From positions 1 through 28,889 of the IMG/VR virus record IMGVR_UViG_3300031963_000707: a stretch of 28,889 nucleotides of DNA; one strand, written 5' to 3'. The notes beneath the pieces were generated by a model. That model was not told the DNA's origin, did no database searches, and saw only the letters and a list, made by a program, of their open reading frames with translations. Positions within the stretch are counted from its first letter, which is position 1, and every line of letters begins with the position of its first letter. Shown in pieces: positions 7,638 to 14,309 of this stretch. This stretch comes from a virus. Position numbers and translations under genes: made by a program.

Positions 7638-8306
7638 ATGCAGACCTACACCCACGCACAACTGCAGCGCTTCCCTTGGCAGTGCTCTCACGGCACGCTG
7701 CGCCCTGATCACCTAGCGGCCGCGTACCTGCGCACGCTCGACGCCCTGCGCGAGCTGGGCGTTGAAGGCGCTGAGCTGGGCGAGTACGACCGGGCCGAAG
7801 TCGCCGCCCTTGCCAATCGCGCCGATGAGCTGGTGGGCACTGAGCCAACCGAAGCCGCATGGCACGCGCTCAGCGCCACAGAAGAACTGCTGGGCGCCCT
7901 TGCGCCCGTCGGCTTTTACTTCGGCGGCCACGCCGGCGACTCCAGCGACTGCGGCTTCTGGCTCACTGAGGAGTGGCTCGACGCGCTGGAGGAGCGCGGC
8001 ATTGATCCCGACGGCACGCCGGCCGAAGTCGCGCGACTGCTGCAGGAGCTCGACGCCCACGGCATTGACTCTGAAGACCTATGCGATGCCTACTGCGGAA
8101 CCGCTAGCGGCTGGAGCGAGGAGCGCGCGGGCGCTACCTACGCGGAGGAGCTGGCGGAGGAGCTGTGCGCAATCGACGCCGAACTTCGCTGGCCGCATAA
8201 CTGCATCGATTGGGCAGCCGCGTGGCACGAGCTGGTGATGGGCGACGGTTACGCGCTCATCCCGGCCGCCAGCGCTGGCGAATTCCACGTGATTCGGAGC
8301 GTTTGA
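7638..8306 (+). CDS. acidic lysine-free protein, possibly antirestriction-like
   Basis: A 222-residue protein with many Asp/Glu and no lysine at all. The last 45 residues (NCIDWAAAWHELVMGDGYAL followed by FHVIRSV) recall the C-terminal pattern of ArdA-type antirestriction proteins (a C-I-D-W/Y ... hydrophobic ... aromatic-basic end), and the strong negative charge suits a DNA mimic, but the match is by eye and weak. The ATG at 7638 is 2 nt after the previous stop and the next gene starts 3 nt after its stop. It could equally be an unrelated cyanobacterial island protein. Confidence 0.6.
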   Translation: MQTYTHAQLQRFPWQCSHGTLRPDHLAAAYLRTLDALRELGVEGAELGEYDRAEVAALANRADELVGTEPTEAAWHALSATEELLGALAPVGFYFGGHAGDSSDCGFWLTEEWLDALEERGIDPDGTPAEVARLLQELDAHGIDSEDLCDAYCGTASGWSEERAGATYAEELAEELCAIDAELRWPHNCIDWAAAWHELVMGDGYALIPAASAGEFHVIRSV

Positions 8307-8309
8307 GCC

Positions 8310-9206
8310 ATGACCGGAACCACTACCCTGCGCCTGCCCACCCTCTCGCCGGAGCTCCTGCGCCGGATCGACGCTCTCGACGGCTGCCAAGGCCGCTGGG
8401 TCGTCGATTGCCGCGAGCTGGAGGGCGGCGCGTCCTACGCGCTGCGCACTCTCGACGACTCCTCCTTCTGGCCGCTTGAGTCCGGCCGGAGCTGGGGCGG
8501 CGCTGAGCCTGAGGGCGCCCCATACCCTCGCGGTTCCGCGGAGCGGGCCGCCCTTTACTGCGCCGCTACGCGCTGGCAATCGCGCTTGCTTTGGTGCTCC
8601 GATTGGCTCAACGACGATTGCCGCTGGCCGGGCGGTTACGACGCGCCCAGCATCGTGCGCAGTAACGCCCGCGTCTTCCGGGAAGACTTCGCCCGCGAAC
8701 TTGAGCGCGCCGACGGCGACGCCGACGGGCTCAGTCTCGACGTGCGATTCCTCACGCCGGAGATGCTCGAGACCTTGCAGGCGCTGGAGTCATATCCGTT
8801 GATCAGCGAGGAGGATCACAGCGCGCTCGAGCTCGAACTGCAACAGCAGGCGTGGGAAGACCCGTTTCGGTCTGAGTTCCGCCAGCTGGTGGGCGAAGCC
8901 CTGCAGGAGCTCGCGCCCTCAGGCGCCGACGACTGGTGGGGCGAGGAGCGCGCCGCTGAACTCGACGAAGACGCCCTGCGCTGGCTGTTTGATGAGTGCG
9001 GGCCGGAGTGGGAGGAGGAAGTAAGCGGCTGGTGCTCCTCCGGTTACTGGTGCGATCTGAAGCGCCTGCGCGCTCAACTGACCCCGGCGCTCCTCGCGGA
9101 AGGTACAGACCTTCCCTTGCTGGCGCCCGATCAAAGCTGGCGGCATGACCCTTACCCCTGGCCAGGCGCTGCGCCCGCTCCTCTCGTGCTGGAGGCTCAG
9201 CCGTGA
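8310..9206 (+). CDS. acidic lysine-poor protein of unknown function
   Basis: A 298-residue protein with one lysine, about fifty acidic residues and many tryptophans. The central segment SYPLISEEDHSALELELQQQ resembles a short P-L-x-x-E-E-D-x-S-x-x-E motif that I recall from hypothetical phage proteins, without a known role. No membrane segment or signal peptide. It overlaps the following RHH gene by 4 bp (GTGA), so the two are translated together. Composition and position pair it with the preceding acidic protein; a DNA-mimic or antirestriction role is only an inference. Confidence 0.6.
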   Translation: MTGTTTLRLPTLSPELLRRIDALDGCQGRWVVDCRELEGGASYALRTLDDSSFWPLESGRSWGGAEPEGAPYPRGSAERAALYCAATRWQSRLLWCSDWLNDDCRWPGGYDAPSIVRSNARVFREDFARELERADGDADGLSLDVRFLTPEMLETLQALESYPLISEEDHSALELELQQQAWEDPFRSEFRQLVGEALQELAPSGADDWWGEERAAELDEDALRWLFDECGPEWEEEVSGWCSSGYWCDLKRLRAQLTPALLAEGTDLPLLAPDQSWRHDPYPWPGAAPAPLVLEAQP

Positions 9207-9361
9207 TCAGCCCCAAATCAGCGCGGATCTCTATTGTCTTGCCCGCGTCGGTGATGGAGCGCCTTAAGGCGCAAGCGGACGCGGAAGGGCGCAGCATGTC
9301 GAACCTGGCGTCAGTGCTGCTGCAGGAAGCGTTCGGGAAGCTGGGGCGGCGCGATGGGTGA
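9203..9361 (+). CDS. ribbon-helix-helix DNA-binding protein
   Basis: A 52-residue protein from the GTG at 9203, overlapping the previous stop as GTGA and the next ATG by 8 bp. The sequence is a complete RHH fold: beta strand SARISIVLP, helix ASVMERLKAQADAEG, R-S-M-S-N turn, helix LASVLLQEAFGKL. RHH proteins bind operators as dimers. It is the likely autoregulator of the cassette, and the inverted repeats at 6803-7050 are possible targets (inference). Confidence 0.75.
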   Translation: MISPKSARISIVLPASVMERLKAQADAEGRSMSNLASVLLQEAFGKLGRRDG

Positions 9362-9776
9362 GCGCGCTACAGATGCGCAACGGGCCGCGCGGGAGCGGGA
9401 CGCGCTCGAGCTTCTTAGCTCCGGCGCCGGTTCCGCCTTCGCCGCGGCCACCCTGGCGGAGCGCTACGGCGTGAGCCTGCGGCAAGCGCGCCGGTACGTT
9501 GCGGCCGCATCGTTTGAGTTGTGCGACGCGGCCACTCCCGCGGAGCTGGACAGGCAAGCGATGCTCTCGCTGCACCGGCTTGAGCTCATCGCGGGGCGCG
9601 CTATGGCGGCTGGGGATGAGAGCCTCGCCGTACGGGCGACGCGGGCGCACGCCGCGGCCTTGGCGCAGTTTCGCCGCGCGATATCAGCGCCCGTAACGCG
9701 GTTTCGCTTGCCCACCACTGACGCCCGCGCCGCGCCCGGGGCGCCGGAGCCGGTGCCCCCGGATTGCCCCTTTTGA
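9354..9776 (+). CDS. small-terminase-like HTH protein, second copy
   Basis: A 140-residue protein. An N-terminal helix-turn-helix (TLAERYGVSLRQARRYVAAA) is followed by D-R, an L-x-x-L-E-x-I helix and a tail A-x-x-A-x-x-x-x-A-x-x-L-x-Q. The protein at 10281-10700 has the same order and spacing: W-G-I-x-x-R-x-A, D-R, L-E-x-V-I, then A-x-x-A-x-x-x-x-A-D-L-L-Q. That architecture is typical of phage small terminases (DNA recognition for packaging). It is the last gene of the plus-strand cassette and converges on the other copy across a repeat-rich spacer. Pro-rich C-terminal 30 residues. It may be a packaging competitor or a diverged regulator. Confidence 0.6.
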   Translation: MGERATDAQRAARERDALELLSSGAGSAFAAATLAERYGVSLRQARRYVAAASFELCDAATPAELDRQAMLSLHRLELIAGRAMAAGDESLAVRATRAHAAALAQFRRAISAPVTRFRLPTTDARAAPGAPEPVPPDCPF

Positions 9777-9780
9777 TCAC

Positions 9781-9806
9781 GGGCGCCCCGAAACCATGGG
9801 GCGCCC
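9781..9806 (+). terminator. perfect GC hairpin after the cassette
   Basis: GGGCGCCCC (9781-9789) and GGGGCGCCC (9798-9806) with an 8-nt loop, starting 5 nt after the last cassette stop. No T-run follows directly, so it may act with the next hairpin or protect the 3' end. Confidence 0.55.
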
Positions 9807-9811
9807 AATCC

Positions 9812-9843
9812 GCCCCAGCTGCGCCCTGCAGTTGGGGCCTTTT
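9812..9843 (+). terminator. Rho-independent terminator for the plus-strand cassette
   Basis: Stem GCCCCAGCTG (9812-9821) / CAGTTGGGGC (9829-9838) with one G-U pair and a 7-nt loop, followed by CTTTT. It closes the 7236-9776 cassette. Confidence 0.65.
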
Positions 9844-10181
9844 GCTGCGCCCGTGCTGCGCTACGCGCCGGGGTGGCGAGGGCGCGCGGTGCGCAGGCAG
9901 CTTTTGTGTCCTAACTGTGTCCGCTACGCGCCGGGCGCGGGGCGCCCACGTGGGGCCGGTGGGGAGACTGCGACCCTGACACCGGGGCGCGGAATCGCAG
10001 GGGCCGGGGCCAGGCGCTAGCTGTGGCGTGGAGCCTTTGGCGTGAGAATGATTCTCAGGCTCAGCGGCGCTGGCGGGCGCGGGGCGGAGAAAAGCGGGGC
10101 GCTGGGGTCATCCGCAGGCGCCCGTGGTCCCACTGCTAGGACCTGGCGACTATAAAGGCGCGGGGCGCAAAAAACAGCGTG
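9844..10181. other. non-coding spacer with short direct repeats
   Basis: About 340 bp without a supported gene. It contains two copies of CGCTACGCGCCGGG (near 9859 and 9922), the Fur-like palindrome at 10043-10057, and TATAAAG near 10151 that could be part of a promoter. A plus-strand open frame starting at 9796 crosses both terminator hairpins and is not convincing. Confidence 0.4.
10043..10057. promoter_or_regulatory. Fur-box-like 7-1-7 palindrome
   Basis: TGAGAATGATTCTCA is a perfect palindrome around one central base and fits the 7-1-7 Fur box model (TGATAAT-N-ATTATCA, with G/C at one position per half). No iron gene is visible nearby. Binding of host Fur is an inference; a palindrome for another regulator is possible. 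Confidence 0.4.
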
Positions 10182-10280
10182 TGAATGCGTTTTTGCGCCC
10201 TGAATGTGTTTTTCGCGCCTTGAATGCGTTTTTGCGCGGTGAATGCGCCCTGAATGCGTTTTTCGCCGTAGTGAATGGCG
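10182..10280. repeat. tandem array of TGAATGCGTTTTTGCGC units
   Basis: Six head-to-tail units beginning TGAATG at 10182, 10201, 10221, 10240, 10251 and 10272. Units 1, 2, 3 and 5 are 19-21 bp with a TTTTT core flanked by GCG; unit 4 is shortened to 11 bp and unit 6 is partial. It abuts the 3' end of the small-terminase candidate. Iterons for a small terminase (pac/cos region) or another DNA-binding protein are plausible. Confidence 0.75.
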
Positions 10281-10700
10281 TTAGATGCACTTGGCTTTGA
10301 TGAGCTGGAGCAGGTCCGCTTGGAGCTTCATCGCGCCGATGGCGTTGGCGCCCATGTTGCGCTCGATGCTCATCTGAATGACTGTTTCGAGCTTTTCGAT
10401 CATCTCGCTGACCTTTTCTGCGCGGTCCATCACGTTGATGTCCCGGATCATTTGCTGGCGGGCAGCAGACATCCGGTGCTCGGCAGTTCGGGTTGCTATC
10501 CCCCAACGATCTGCGCAGCGCTGCCGGATCTGGTTGGGGCGGTAGCCCTCGCTCAGCCAGTCCTGGACGATGCGCACTTGCTCAGCGATCTCGAGCGCAG
10601 TGAATGCCTGACGGCGGCGGGGCACGTCCTCCGGGTTAGCTGGGGCGGGGTTGCCAAAGTCCGCTAGCTGGGCGTCGGTGCTCTCGTCGCTCATCGGCAT
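10281..10700 (-). CDS. terS: putative terminase small subunit
   Basis: A 139-residue protein. Residues about 35-80 (ALEIAEQVRIVQDWLSEGYR, then PNQIRQRCADRWGIATRTAE) form a helix-turn-helix with the W-G-I-x-x-R-T-A-x-x-R pattern common in small terminases; a helical second half (DRAEKVSEMIEKLETVIQMS and AIGAMKLQADLLQLIKAK) would form the oligomeric ring. It should bind the packaging site and deliver it to TerL. GGCAACTTAG lies 28 nt before the ATG at 10700 and contains the stop codon of the upstream gene. The tandem repeat array lies immediately after its stop. Assignment is from architecture; it could be another HTH regulator. Confidence 0.65.
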   Translation of the reverse strand: MPMSDESTDAQLADFGNPAPANPEDVPRRRQAFTALEIAEQVRIVQDWLSEGYRPNQIRQRCADRWGIATRTAEHRMSAARQQMIRDINVMDRAEKVSEMIEKLETVIQMSIERNMGANAIGAMKLQADLLQLIKAKCI

Positions 10701-10728
10701 AGGCGCTCGGGGGCGCGGCTTCTTGCGC

Positions 10729-10738
10729 CTAAGTTGCC
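10729..10738 (-). promoter_or_regulatory. GGCAACTTAG element before the small-terminase gene
   Basis: Exact copy, sense orientation, 28 nt before the ATG at 10700. Its last three bases are the TAG stop of the 10729-10941 gene (codons TCG GCA ACT TAG). Confidence 0.6.
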
Positions 10739-10941
10739 GACCCCTGCCGCAACTGCTGAATGGTGTCGCGGTACTTGCGGGGCAGCGTCGCTAAGTCGCG
10801 TTGGTGAATGGTTGTGTGCCCTCGGCGAAGGAGTTCTGCGTGGTACATGAACTGCCCGTAGGCGTCGTTGCGCTCAGCGATGTTGGTGCGCGCATAACGC
10901 TCGATGGCGCTGGCGGCGGCCTTGTTGCTGGGGCGCGGCAT
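10729..10941 (-). CDS. small basic hypothetical protein
   Basis: A 70-residue basic protein starting MPRPSNKAAASAIERYARTN; predicted mostly helical, with a C-terminal RKYRDTIQQLRQGSAT. No family recognised. It lies upstream of the small-terminase candidate and has its own GGCAACTTAG 18 nt before the ATG. Small DNA-associated proteins are often found beside terS, so an accessory packaging or DNA-end role is possible but unproven. Confidence 0.6.
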   Translation of the reverse strand: MPRPSNKAAASAIERYARTNIAERNDAYGQFMYHAELLRRGHTTIHQRDLATLPRKYRDTIQQLRQGSAT

Positions 10942-10959
10942 GGAGCAGGGGCGGCAGAG

Positions 10960-10969
10960 CTAAGTTGCC
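10960..10969 (-). promoter_or_regulatory. GGCAACTTAG element before the 70-aa gene
   Basis: Exact copy, sense orientation, 18 nt before the ATG at 10941. CTATTTAGG at 10997-11005, the arm of the inverted repeat near 6803, lies just upstream. Confidence 0.6.
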
Positions 10970-11053
10970 GGGCGCCGAGGGCGATGGGCGGGCTAGCTAT
11001 TTAGGGCTGAAGGTGGGGCAGCGCATGGCGCAGTGGGGCGTAGGTATTTGTGC

Positions 11054-11344
11054 TTAGGGAGTGAGGGTGAGCTCTTGGAGGGTGAGGCCGTAGTCGTCGG
11101 CGACGGCCTTCATGTCGTCCGTGGTGCGGCGCTCGTTGAATGCGAGTTGGCACGCGCCGCGCATGATGTTGCGGTCGCTAAAACCGCCAGCGCGAAGCAC
11201 TTGCTCAAACACCTGCATCCAGGCGTGGACTGTGGAGTCCTCCATGGAAACGGACCAAGTGGTAGTGCAGGTGTTGGGGTCGTCAAGGCCGGGGCCACCG
11301 CTTGTGATGAGGGTGATGCGGAGGTCGGAGTCGGTGGGGGTCAT
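11054..11344 (-). CDS. hypothetical protein, last gene of the coupled small-gene run
   Basis: A 96-residue protein from the ATG at 11344, which overlaps the upstream stop as ATGA; this decides the start over a longer frame with an Arg/Pro-rich unnatural N-terminus. The sequence starts MTPTDSDLRITLITSGGPG and ends DDYGLTLQELTLTP. No motif recognised. It is the distal member of the minus-strand run 14255 to 11054, where nearly every gene overlaps the next by about 4 bp. Confidence 0.6.
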   Translation of the reverse strand: MTPTDSDLRITLITSGGPGLDDPNTCTTTWSVSMEDSTVHAWMQVFEQVLRAGGFSDRNIMRGACQLAFNERRTTDDMKAVADDYGLTLQELTLTP

Positions 11345-11580
11345 GGCGCAGGGGGGCGGTGTTCGTGGATGACGATGTCCTGGCCTGAATGGCGGCCGAC
11401 CCAGGTGAAGTCGTCGCCTGTCACGATGCGTTCGCAGTCCTGCAGCGTGTACCAGCGGTGCGCGCAGGCGACGCACTTGCGCCGGCGCAGGATGTGCAGG
11501 TAGTCGCGCGTGGGGCGCGTAATCACGACCCGGACGTTGTGGCTGCCGCAGCTGGGGCAGGCGGTGGGGTTTAGGGGCAT
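11341..11580 (-). CDS. NrdR-like zinc-ribbon protein
   Basis: A 79-residue protein with two Cys pairs, C-P-S-C near residue 8 and C-V-A-C near residue 37, and a following H-R-W-Y aromatic, which matches the zinc ribbon found at the N-terminus of NrdR and in many short phage proteins. There is no ATP-cone domain, so it is not a full NrdR. It overlaps both neighbours. A similar stand-alone ribbon is encoded at 22158. Nucleic-acid binding is probable, the target unknown. Confidence 0.65.
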   Translation of the reverse strand: MPLNPTACPSCGSHNVRVVITRPTRDYLHILRRRKCVACAHRWYTLQDCERIVTGDDFTWVGRHSGQDIVIHEHRPPAP

Positions 11581-11885
11581 GGGGGCGCGCAGCTGTCGCT
11601 GCTGTCAGGGATGAGGTCCGCGAAAAACGTCTGGCGGTCGGGAAGTTGGTTGGCGACGGCGTTGGCGAGGCGCGTGAGCTGCAGAAAGCGCACCTTGTCG
11701 GCTTTGCTTAGGTCGCTAACCATCTCTTGAATGGCGGTCAGCGCAGCTTTGAGCTGCTTGATCTCCTCTCGGAGTTCCAGCAGGCACGGGTATTCGGGGG
11801 TGACGACGAAGCGTGGAGAGTTCTGCGCAATCTCGACTGCTTTCTCGACCTCTGCCCAGCGGTCTTCGAAGCTGGGGCTAGTCAT
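11571..11885 (-). CDS. hypothetical coiled-coil protein
   Basis: A 104-residue protein from the ATG at 11885 (MTSPSFEDRWAEVEKAVEIA). The middle third (LLELREEIKQLKAALTAIQE) has coiled-coil character. The start is chosen because it overlaps the upstream stop at 11878 and avoids an Arg/Ser-rich artificial extension. It ends in S-S-D-S-C-A-P-P-C-P, overlapping the zinc-ribbon gene by 10 bp. No family recognised. Confidence 0.55.
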   Translation of the reverse strand: MTSPSFEDRWAEVEKAVEIAQNSPRFVVTPEYPCLLELREEIKQLKAALTAIQEMVSDLSKADKVRFLQLTRLANAVANQLPDRQTFFADLIPDSSDSCAPPCP

Positions 11886-12195
11886 CAAGCTGCTCCAGCG
11901 CGAGACGGATTGTCTCCAAGTCCTGGCGCTGCTCTCGCATGTCATTGGCGCCGCTGGCAACAGCGTGGAGCGCGACTAGCGCCTGCTGCTTCAGGCTCGT
12001 CAGATTCGGGCGGCGGGCGTCGCGAAGGTCACACTCTTCGAGACCCCAGTTGTCCATTAGCGCACAGCACGCCTGCAGCTCTTGGTCTGCACCCCACTGG
12101 GCAATAAGGAAGGCAACCGTATTCCAGTCGGCAGGCAAATGTGCCCACTGCTCTACCAGCTCCGGCGGTGGGGTGATGGGGTGTTGTTGGGTCAC
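11878..12195 (-). CDS. conserved cyanobacterial/cyanophage hypothetical protein
   Basis: A 105-residue protein. The pattern P-P-P-E-L-V-E-Q-W near the N-terminus, A-Q-W-G-A-D-Q-E-L-x-A-C-C in the middle, then D-L-R-x-A-R-R-P-x-x-x-S-L-K-x-Q-A-L is one I recognise from short hypothetical proteins of marine picocyanobacteria and their phages; no function is known to me. The GTG start at 12195 overlaps the upstream stop as GTGA. It supports the host assignment more than it informs function. Confidence 0.65.
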   Translation of the reverse strand: MTQQHPITPPPELVEQWAHLPADWNTVAFLIAQWGADQELQACCALMDNWGLEECDLRDARRPNLTSLKQQALVALHAVASGANDMREQRQDLETIRLALEQLDD

Positions 12196-12455
12196 GGAGT
12201 GCAGTGGGTGATTTCGGTGGGGGTGAATTCGCCGCTGGGGTGGTGGTGCCAGACCTGGATCGTGGCGTCGAGGTGGTCAGTGCCGTGCTCCTGCACCAGC
12301 ACGCGGATCCAGGTGCCGAGCCACTTGCCGGTGCGGATGCCGCGGACCGTGAAGACGAGGTCGGGCTGGGGTGGGACGCAGTGGGTGGAGATGAATTGGA
12401 GCACCGCGGTGGTGGTGTTACGCGGGGGGAGGTAGTGGTCCTCGTGGGAGGTCAT
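12192..12455 (-). CDS. hypothetical protein
   Basis: An 87-residue protein starting MTSHEDHYLPPRNTTTAVLQ, with a beta-rich centre (LVFTVRGIRTGKWLGTWIRV) and a His-rich stretch (WHHHP). ATGA overlap with the nuclease gene upstream and GTGA overlap downstream place it firmly in the operon. No family recognised. Confidence 0.55.
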   Translation of the reverse strand: MTSHEDHYLPPRNTTTAVLQFISTHCVPPQPDLVFTVRGIRTGKWLGTWIRVLVQEHGTDHLDATIQVWHHHPSGEFTPTEITHCTP

Positions 12456-13177
12456 TGCTCAAAACCGTGTTGGGCCGTGTAGTACGTGTTGGCGCGGTTG
12501 ATGAACTTGCGGCCGTAGTCGCGCAGTTCGTCGCCCGTTAGCTCCCAGATGTCGGGGAAGTCGCCGTGTGGACGTGCGATCACCAGCAGCGCACGCTCCG
12601 GTTTGACGCCGTAGACGTAGTCGATGGCTGTGGCGTAGGCGCCCAGCTGGCAGCAGTAGTCCTCCACCAGCGCTGAATCGCGCTTGTTTTTCGACGTTTT
12701 CCAGTCCAAAAGCGTCAGCAGGTTGCTGGCGGCTTCGGGGGTGAGGTCGTCGCGTTGCGTGTAGTTGCTGTAGCCGAGGGCGTCGAACTGGCCGGCGAAG
12801 CGGGTGGGGTGGTACACCGCGCATTCCTGTGCCACCAGTTGGACCCAGTGCTGCTCCAGGAACGGGCGGATGTTGCGCCAGTACGCCCCGAAGGCGAAGT
12901 GCTTGGGGTTGGGCAGGGGGGCGCCCGCTTGGTGCGCCAGCAGCCAGTTCTCGATTTGCTCGTGGGTCCAGGTGCCGCGTGCTTTTGCGGCGTCGCTGAT
13001 GGCAGCAGCGTCTGGGCGCTTGAGCCACTGCTCGAGACGCTTTTTACTGCTGCCGGTCTTGCCCAGGATGCTGGTGACCGAGTCGAGGCGGCCTACCGGG
13101 GAGGTGTAGCCGCTCTTGTCTGGTAATCGTGTGACAACGCCTCGCGGCTGCGGGAGAGAGGTGAGGCGTTGCGGCAT
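12452..13177 (-). CDS. PD-(D/E)XK exonuclease, RecB/Cas4-like
   Basis: A 241-residue protein with the full nuclease motif set: E118 (AQECAVYHP), D132 (FAGQFDALG), D158 and K160 in LLDWKTSK, and Q177 in the YCCQLGAYATA helix. This is the RecB-family arrangement found in phage recombination and DNA-end processing enzymes. It sits in the replication operon two genes downstream of the probable SSB-containing section, suiting a role in recombination-dependent replication or host DNA breakdown. ATG at 13177, 3 nt after the preceding stop. Confidence 0.8.
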   Translation of the reverse strand: MPQRLTSLPQPRGVVTRLPDKSGYTSPVGRLDSVTSILGKTGSSKKRLEQWLKRPDAAAISDAAKARGTWTHEQIENWLLAHQAGAPLPNPKHFAFGAYWRNIRPFLEQHWVQLVAQECAVYHPTRFAGQFDALGYSNYTQRDDLTPEAASNLLTLLDWKTSKNKRDSALVEDYCCQLGAYATAIDYVYGVKPERALLVIARPHGDFPDIWELTGDELRDYGRKFINRANTYYTAQHGFEQ

Positions 13178-13180
13178 CGG

Positions 13181-13384
13181 CTACTGGTGAAGAAGGGCAG
13201 TGGTGATGGCGTCGATAGAGGAGTCGCTGAGAAACAGCGACTTCGAGATGCTTTGCGCTTTGACGGCCGTGCGCAGGGCCAAGGCGTTGGCGATGGCCTG
13301 CGCGTCCAGCTCGTTGATTGAGGCCGCTAACTGCTCCTCCTCTTCGCTGAGACCGTCCCGGAGGTCGTCGAGGAGGTGTTTCAC
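13181..13384 (-). CDS. small acidic helical protein
   Basis: A 67-residue protein from the GTG at 13384, overlapping the upstream TGA (GTGA); the longer frame upstream is antisense-like and Arg/Pro-rich. The sequence is helical (HLLDDLRDGLSEEEEQLAAS, then LDAQAIANALALRTAVKAQS). Function unknown. It lies between the 80-aa protein and the nuclease. Confidence 0.55.
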   Translation of the reverse strand: MKHLLDDLRDGLSEEEEQLAASINELDAQAIANALALRTAVKAQSISKSLFLSDSSIDAITTALLHQ

Positions 13385-13623
13385 GCGGGTGTGGCTACAG
13401 CTTTGAACGAGGTTGCCGAGGGGCGCAGGGTGACCACTACGACTGCGCTCTCGCCGGTGTTCTTGGTGTAGAGCCGGCAAGCCTTGTAGCAGGCGTCGAG
13501 GTCGATCCACCCCTGGGCTTCTTCGGGGAAGCGAGTCCAGTTGGGGTCCGCACCGGGCCGCTGGTGGGCCTCGGCGCGGTAGTACCCGCGTGCTGTTTTG
13601 ATCAGGTAGCGGGTGACGGTCAT
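13381..13623 (-). CDS. hypothetical protein
   Basis: An 80-residue protein starting MTVTRYLIKTARGYYRAEAH, with the centre WTRFPEEAQGWIDLDACYKA. The ATG overlaps the stop of the SSB gene (ATGA), so it is co-translated with it. I recognise no domain; the alternating Y/W and basic residues would fit a small nucleic-acid-associated protein, but that is speculation. Confidence 0.55.
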   Translation of the reverse strand: MTVTRYLIKTARGYYRAEAHQRPGADPNWTRFPEEAQGWIDLDACYKACRLYTKNTGESAVVVVTLRPSATSFKAVATPA

Positions 13624-14255
13624 TTGGCAGTGAATGGGTTGCCGCCGTCGGTCAGGCGCCAGATGTCGGCTCCTGCGGCTTTCGCGCTTTCCCAGGCTTC
13701 CTGCAGCTTTGCGCCCACGGCCTTGTCCTTCGCACGAAGGGCAGGCTTCATGTCGGCGCTATAGCTCACCTTGGGGCTGGTGACCTTTGTGATCTCGAGA
13801 TCCCAGGCAGCCAAGTCTTCGTAGTCGGGGTCGCCGGTCTTGCGGTCGATGTCACGCAGGAGCGACATCTGCGTGTAGTTCAGGACCTTCACCGCTTCGG
13901 CTTCGTAGTCGTAAATGAAGAAGGCGGCGCACTTCTTGATCGCTTTGCGGTCGGTGGGCTGCTTGGTCTCGTAGTCGACCTCGTAAGCAACCTTCGCGCC
14001 GATCTGCTTCTCGTAGTCGGCGAGGAGGGCGTCGCTGGGGTAGTCGCCGGCTGCGATGCGCTTGGTCTTGCCGCCGTCTGCCTTGTCGAACCAGATTTCG
14101 TACCCGGTCAACGGCTCCTCACTAAGTACGGCGCACCTAAAGGGGTTGGGTAGGGTCTTGCCGATTTGAGAGGGGTTGACGTAGCCATCGCGGCTGGCGG
14201 TTTCCGTCTCTTTGGGGGCGAGAGAAGCGCTGAATGTTTGCGAAAAGAAGGGCAC
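13620..14255 (-). CDS. probable single-stranded DNA-binding protein
   Basis: A 211-residue protein. Residues about 100-160 (CAAFFIYDYEAEAVKVLNYT, then QMSLLRDIDRK and DYEDLAAWDLEITKVTSPKV) follow the beta-rich pattern I associate with phage single-stranded DNA-binding proteins: a FxYDYE strand, 'VLNYTQ', then a D-P-D-Y-x-D-L-x-x-W-D-L-E-I-T strand and a Y-S segment. The C-terminus is not strongly acidic, unlike canonical SSB. The GTG start is at 14255. Position at the head of the recombination operon supports the call; other OB-fold roles are possible. Confidence 0.6.
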   Translation of the reverse strand: MPFFSQTFSASLAPKETETASRDGYVNPSQIGKTLPNPFRCAVLSEEPLTGYEIWFDKADGGKTKRIAAGDYPSDALLADYEKQIGAKVAYEVDYETKQPTDRKAIKKCAAFFIYDYEAEAVKVLNYTQMSLLRDIDRKTGDPDYEDLAAWDLEITKVTSPKVSYSADMKPALRAKDKAVGAKLQEAWESAKAAGADIWRLTDGGNPFTAK

Positions 14256-14309
14256 GTTGTTGTAGGTGGGTCGTTTAGGGCCTACCCGACCTGGATAGGT
14301 ATAGAGACG

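Noticed and set aside
9796-10020. 74-codon frame with a C-P-N-C pair and two R-Y-A-P-G repeats
   Set aside because: It starts inside one hairpin and runs through the cassette terminator; the repeats follow from a duplicated 14-mer and the composition is Arg/Gly-rich as in non-coding GC-rich DNA.
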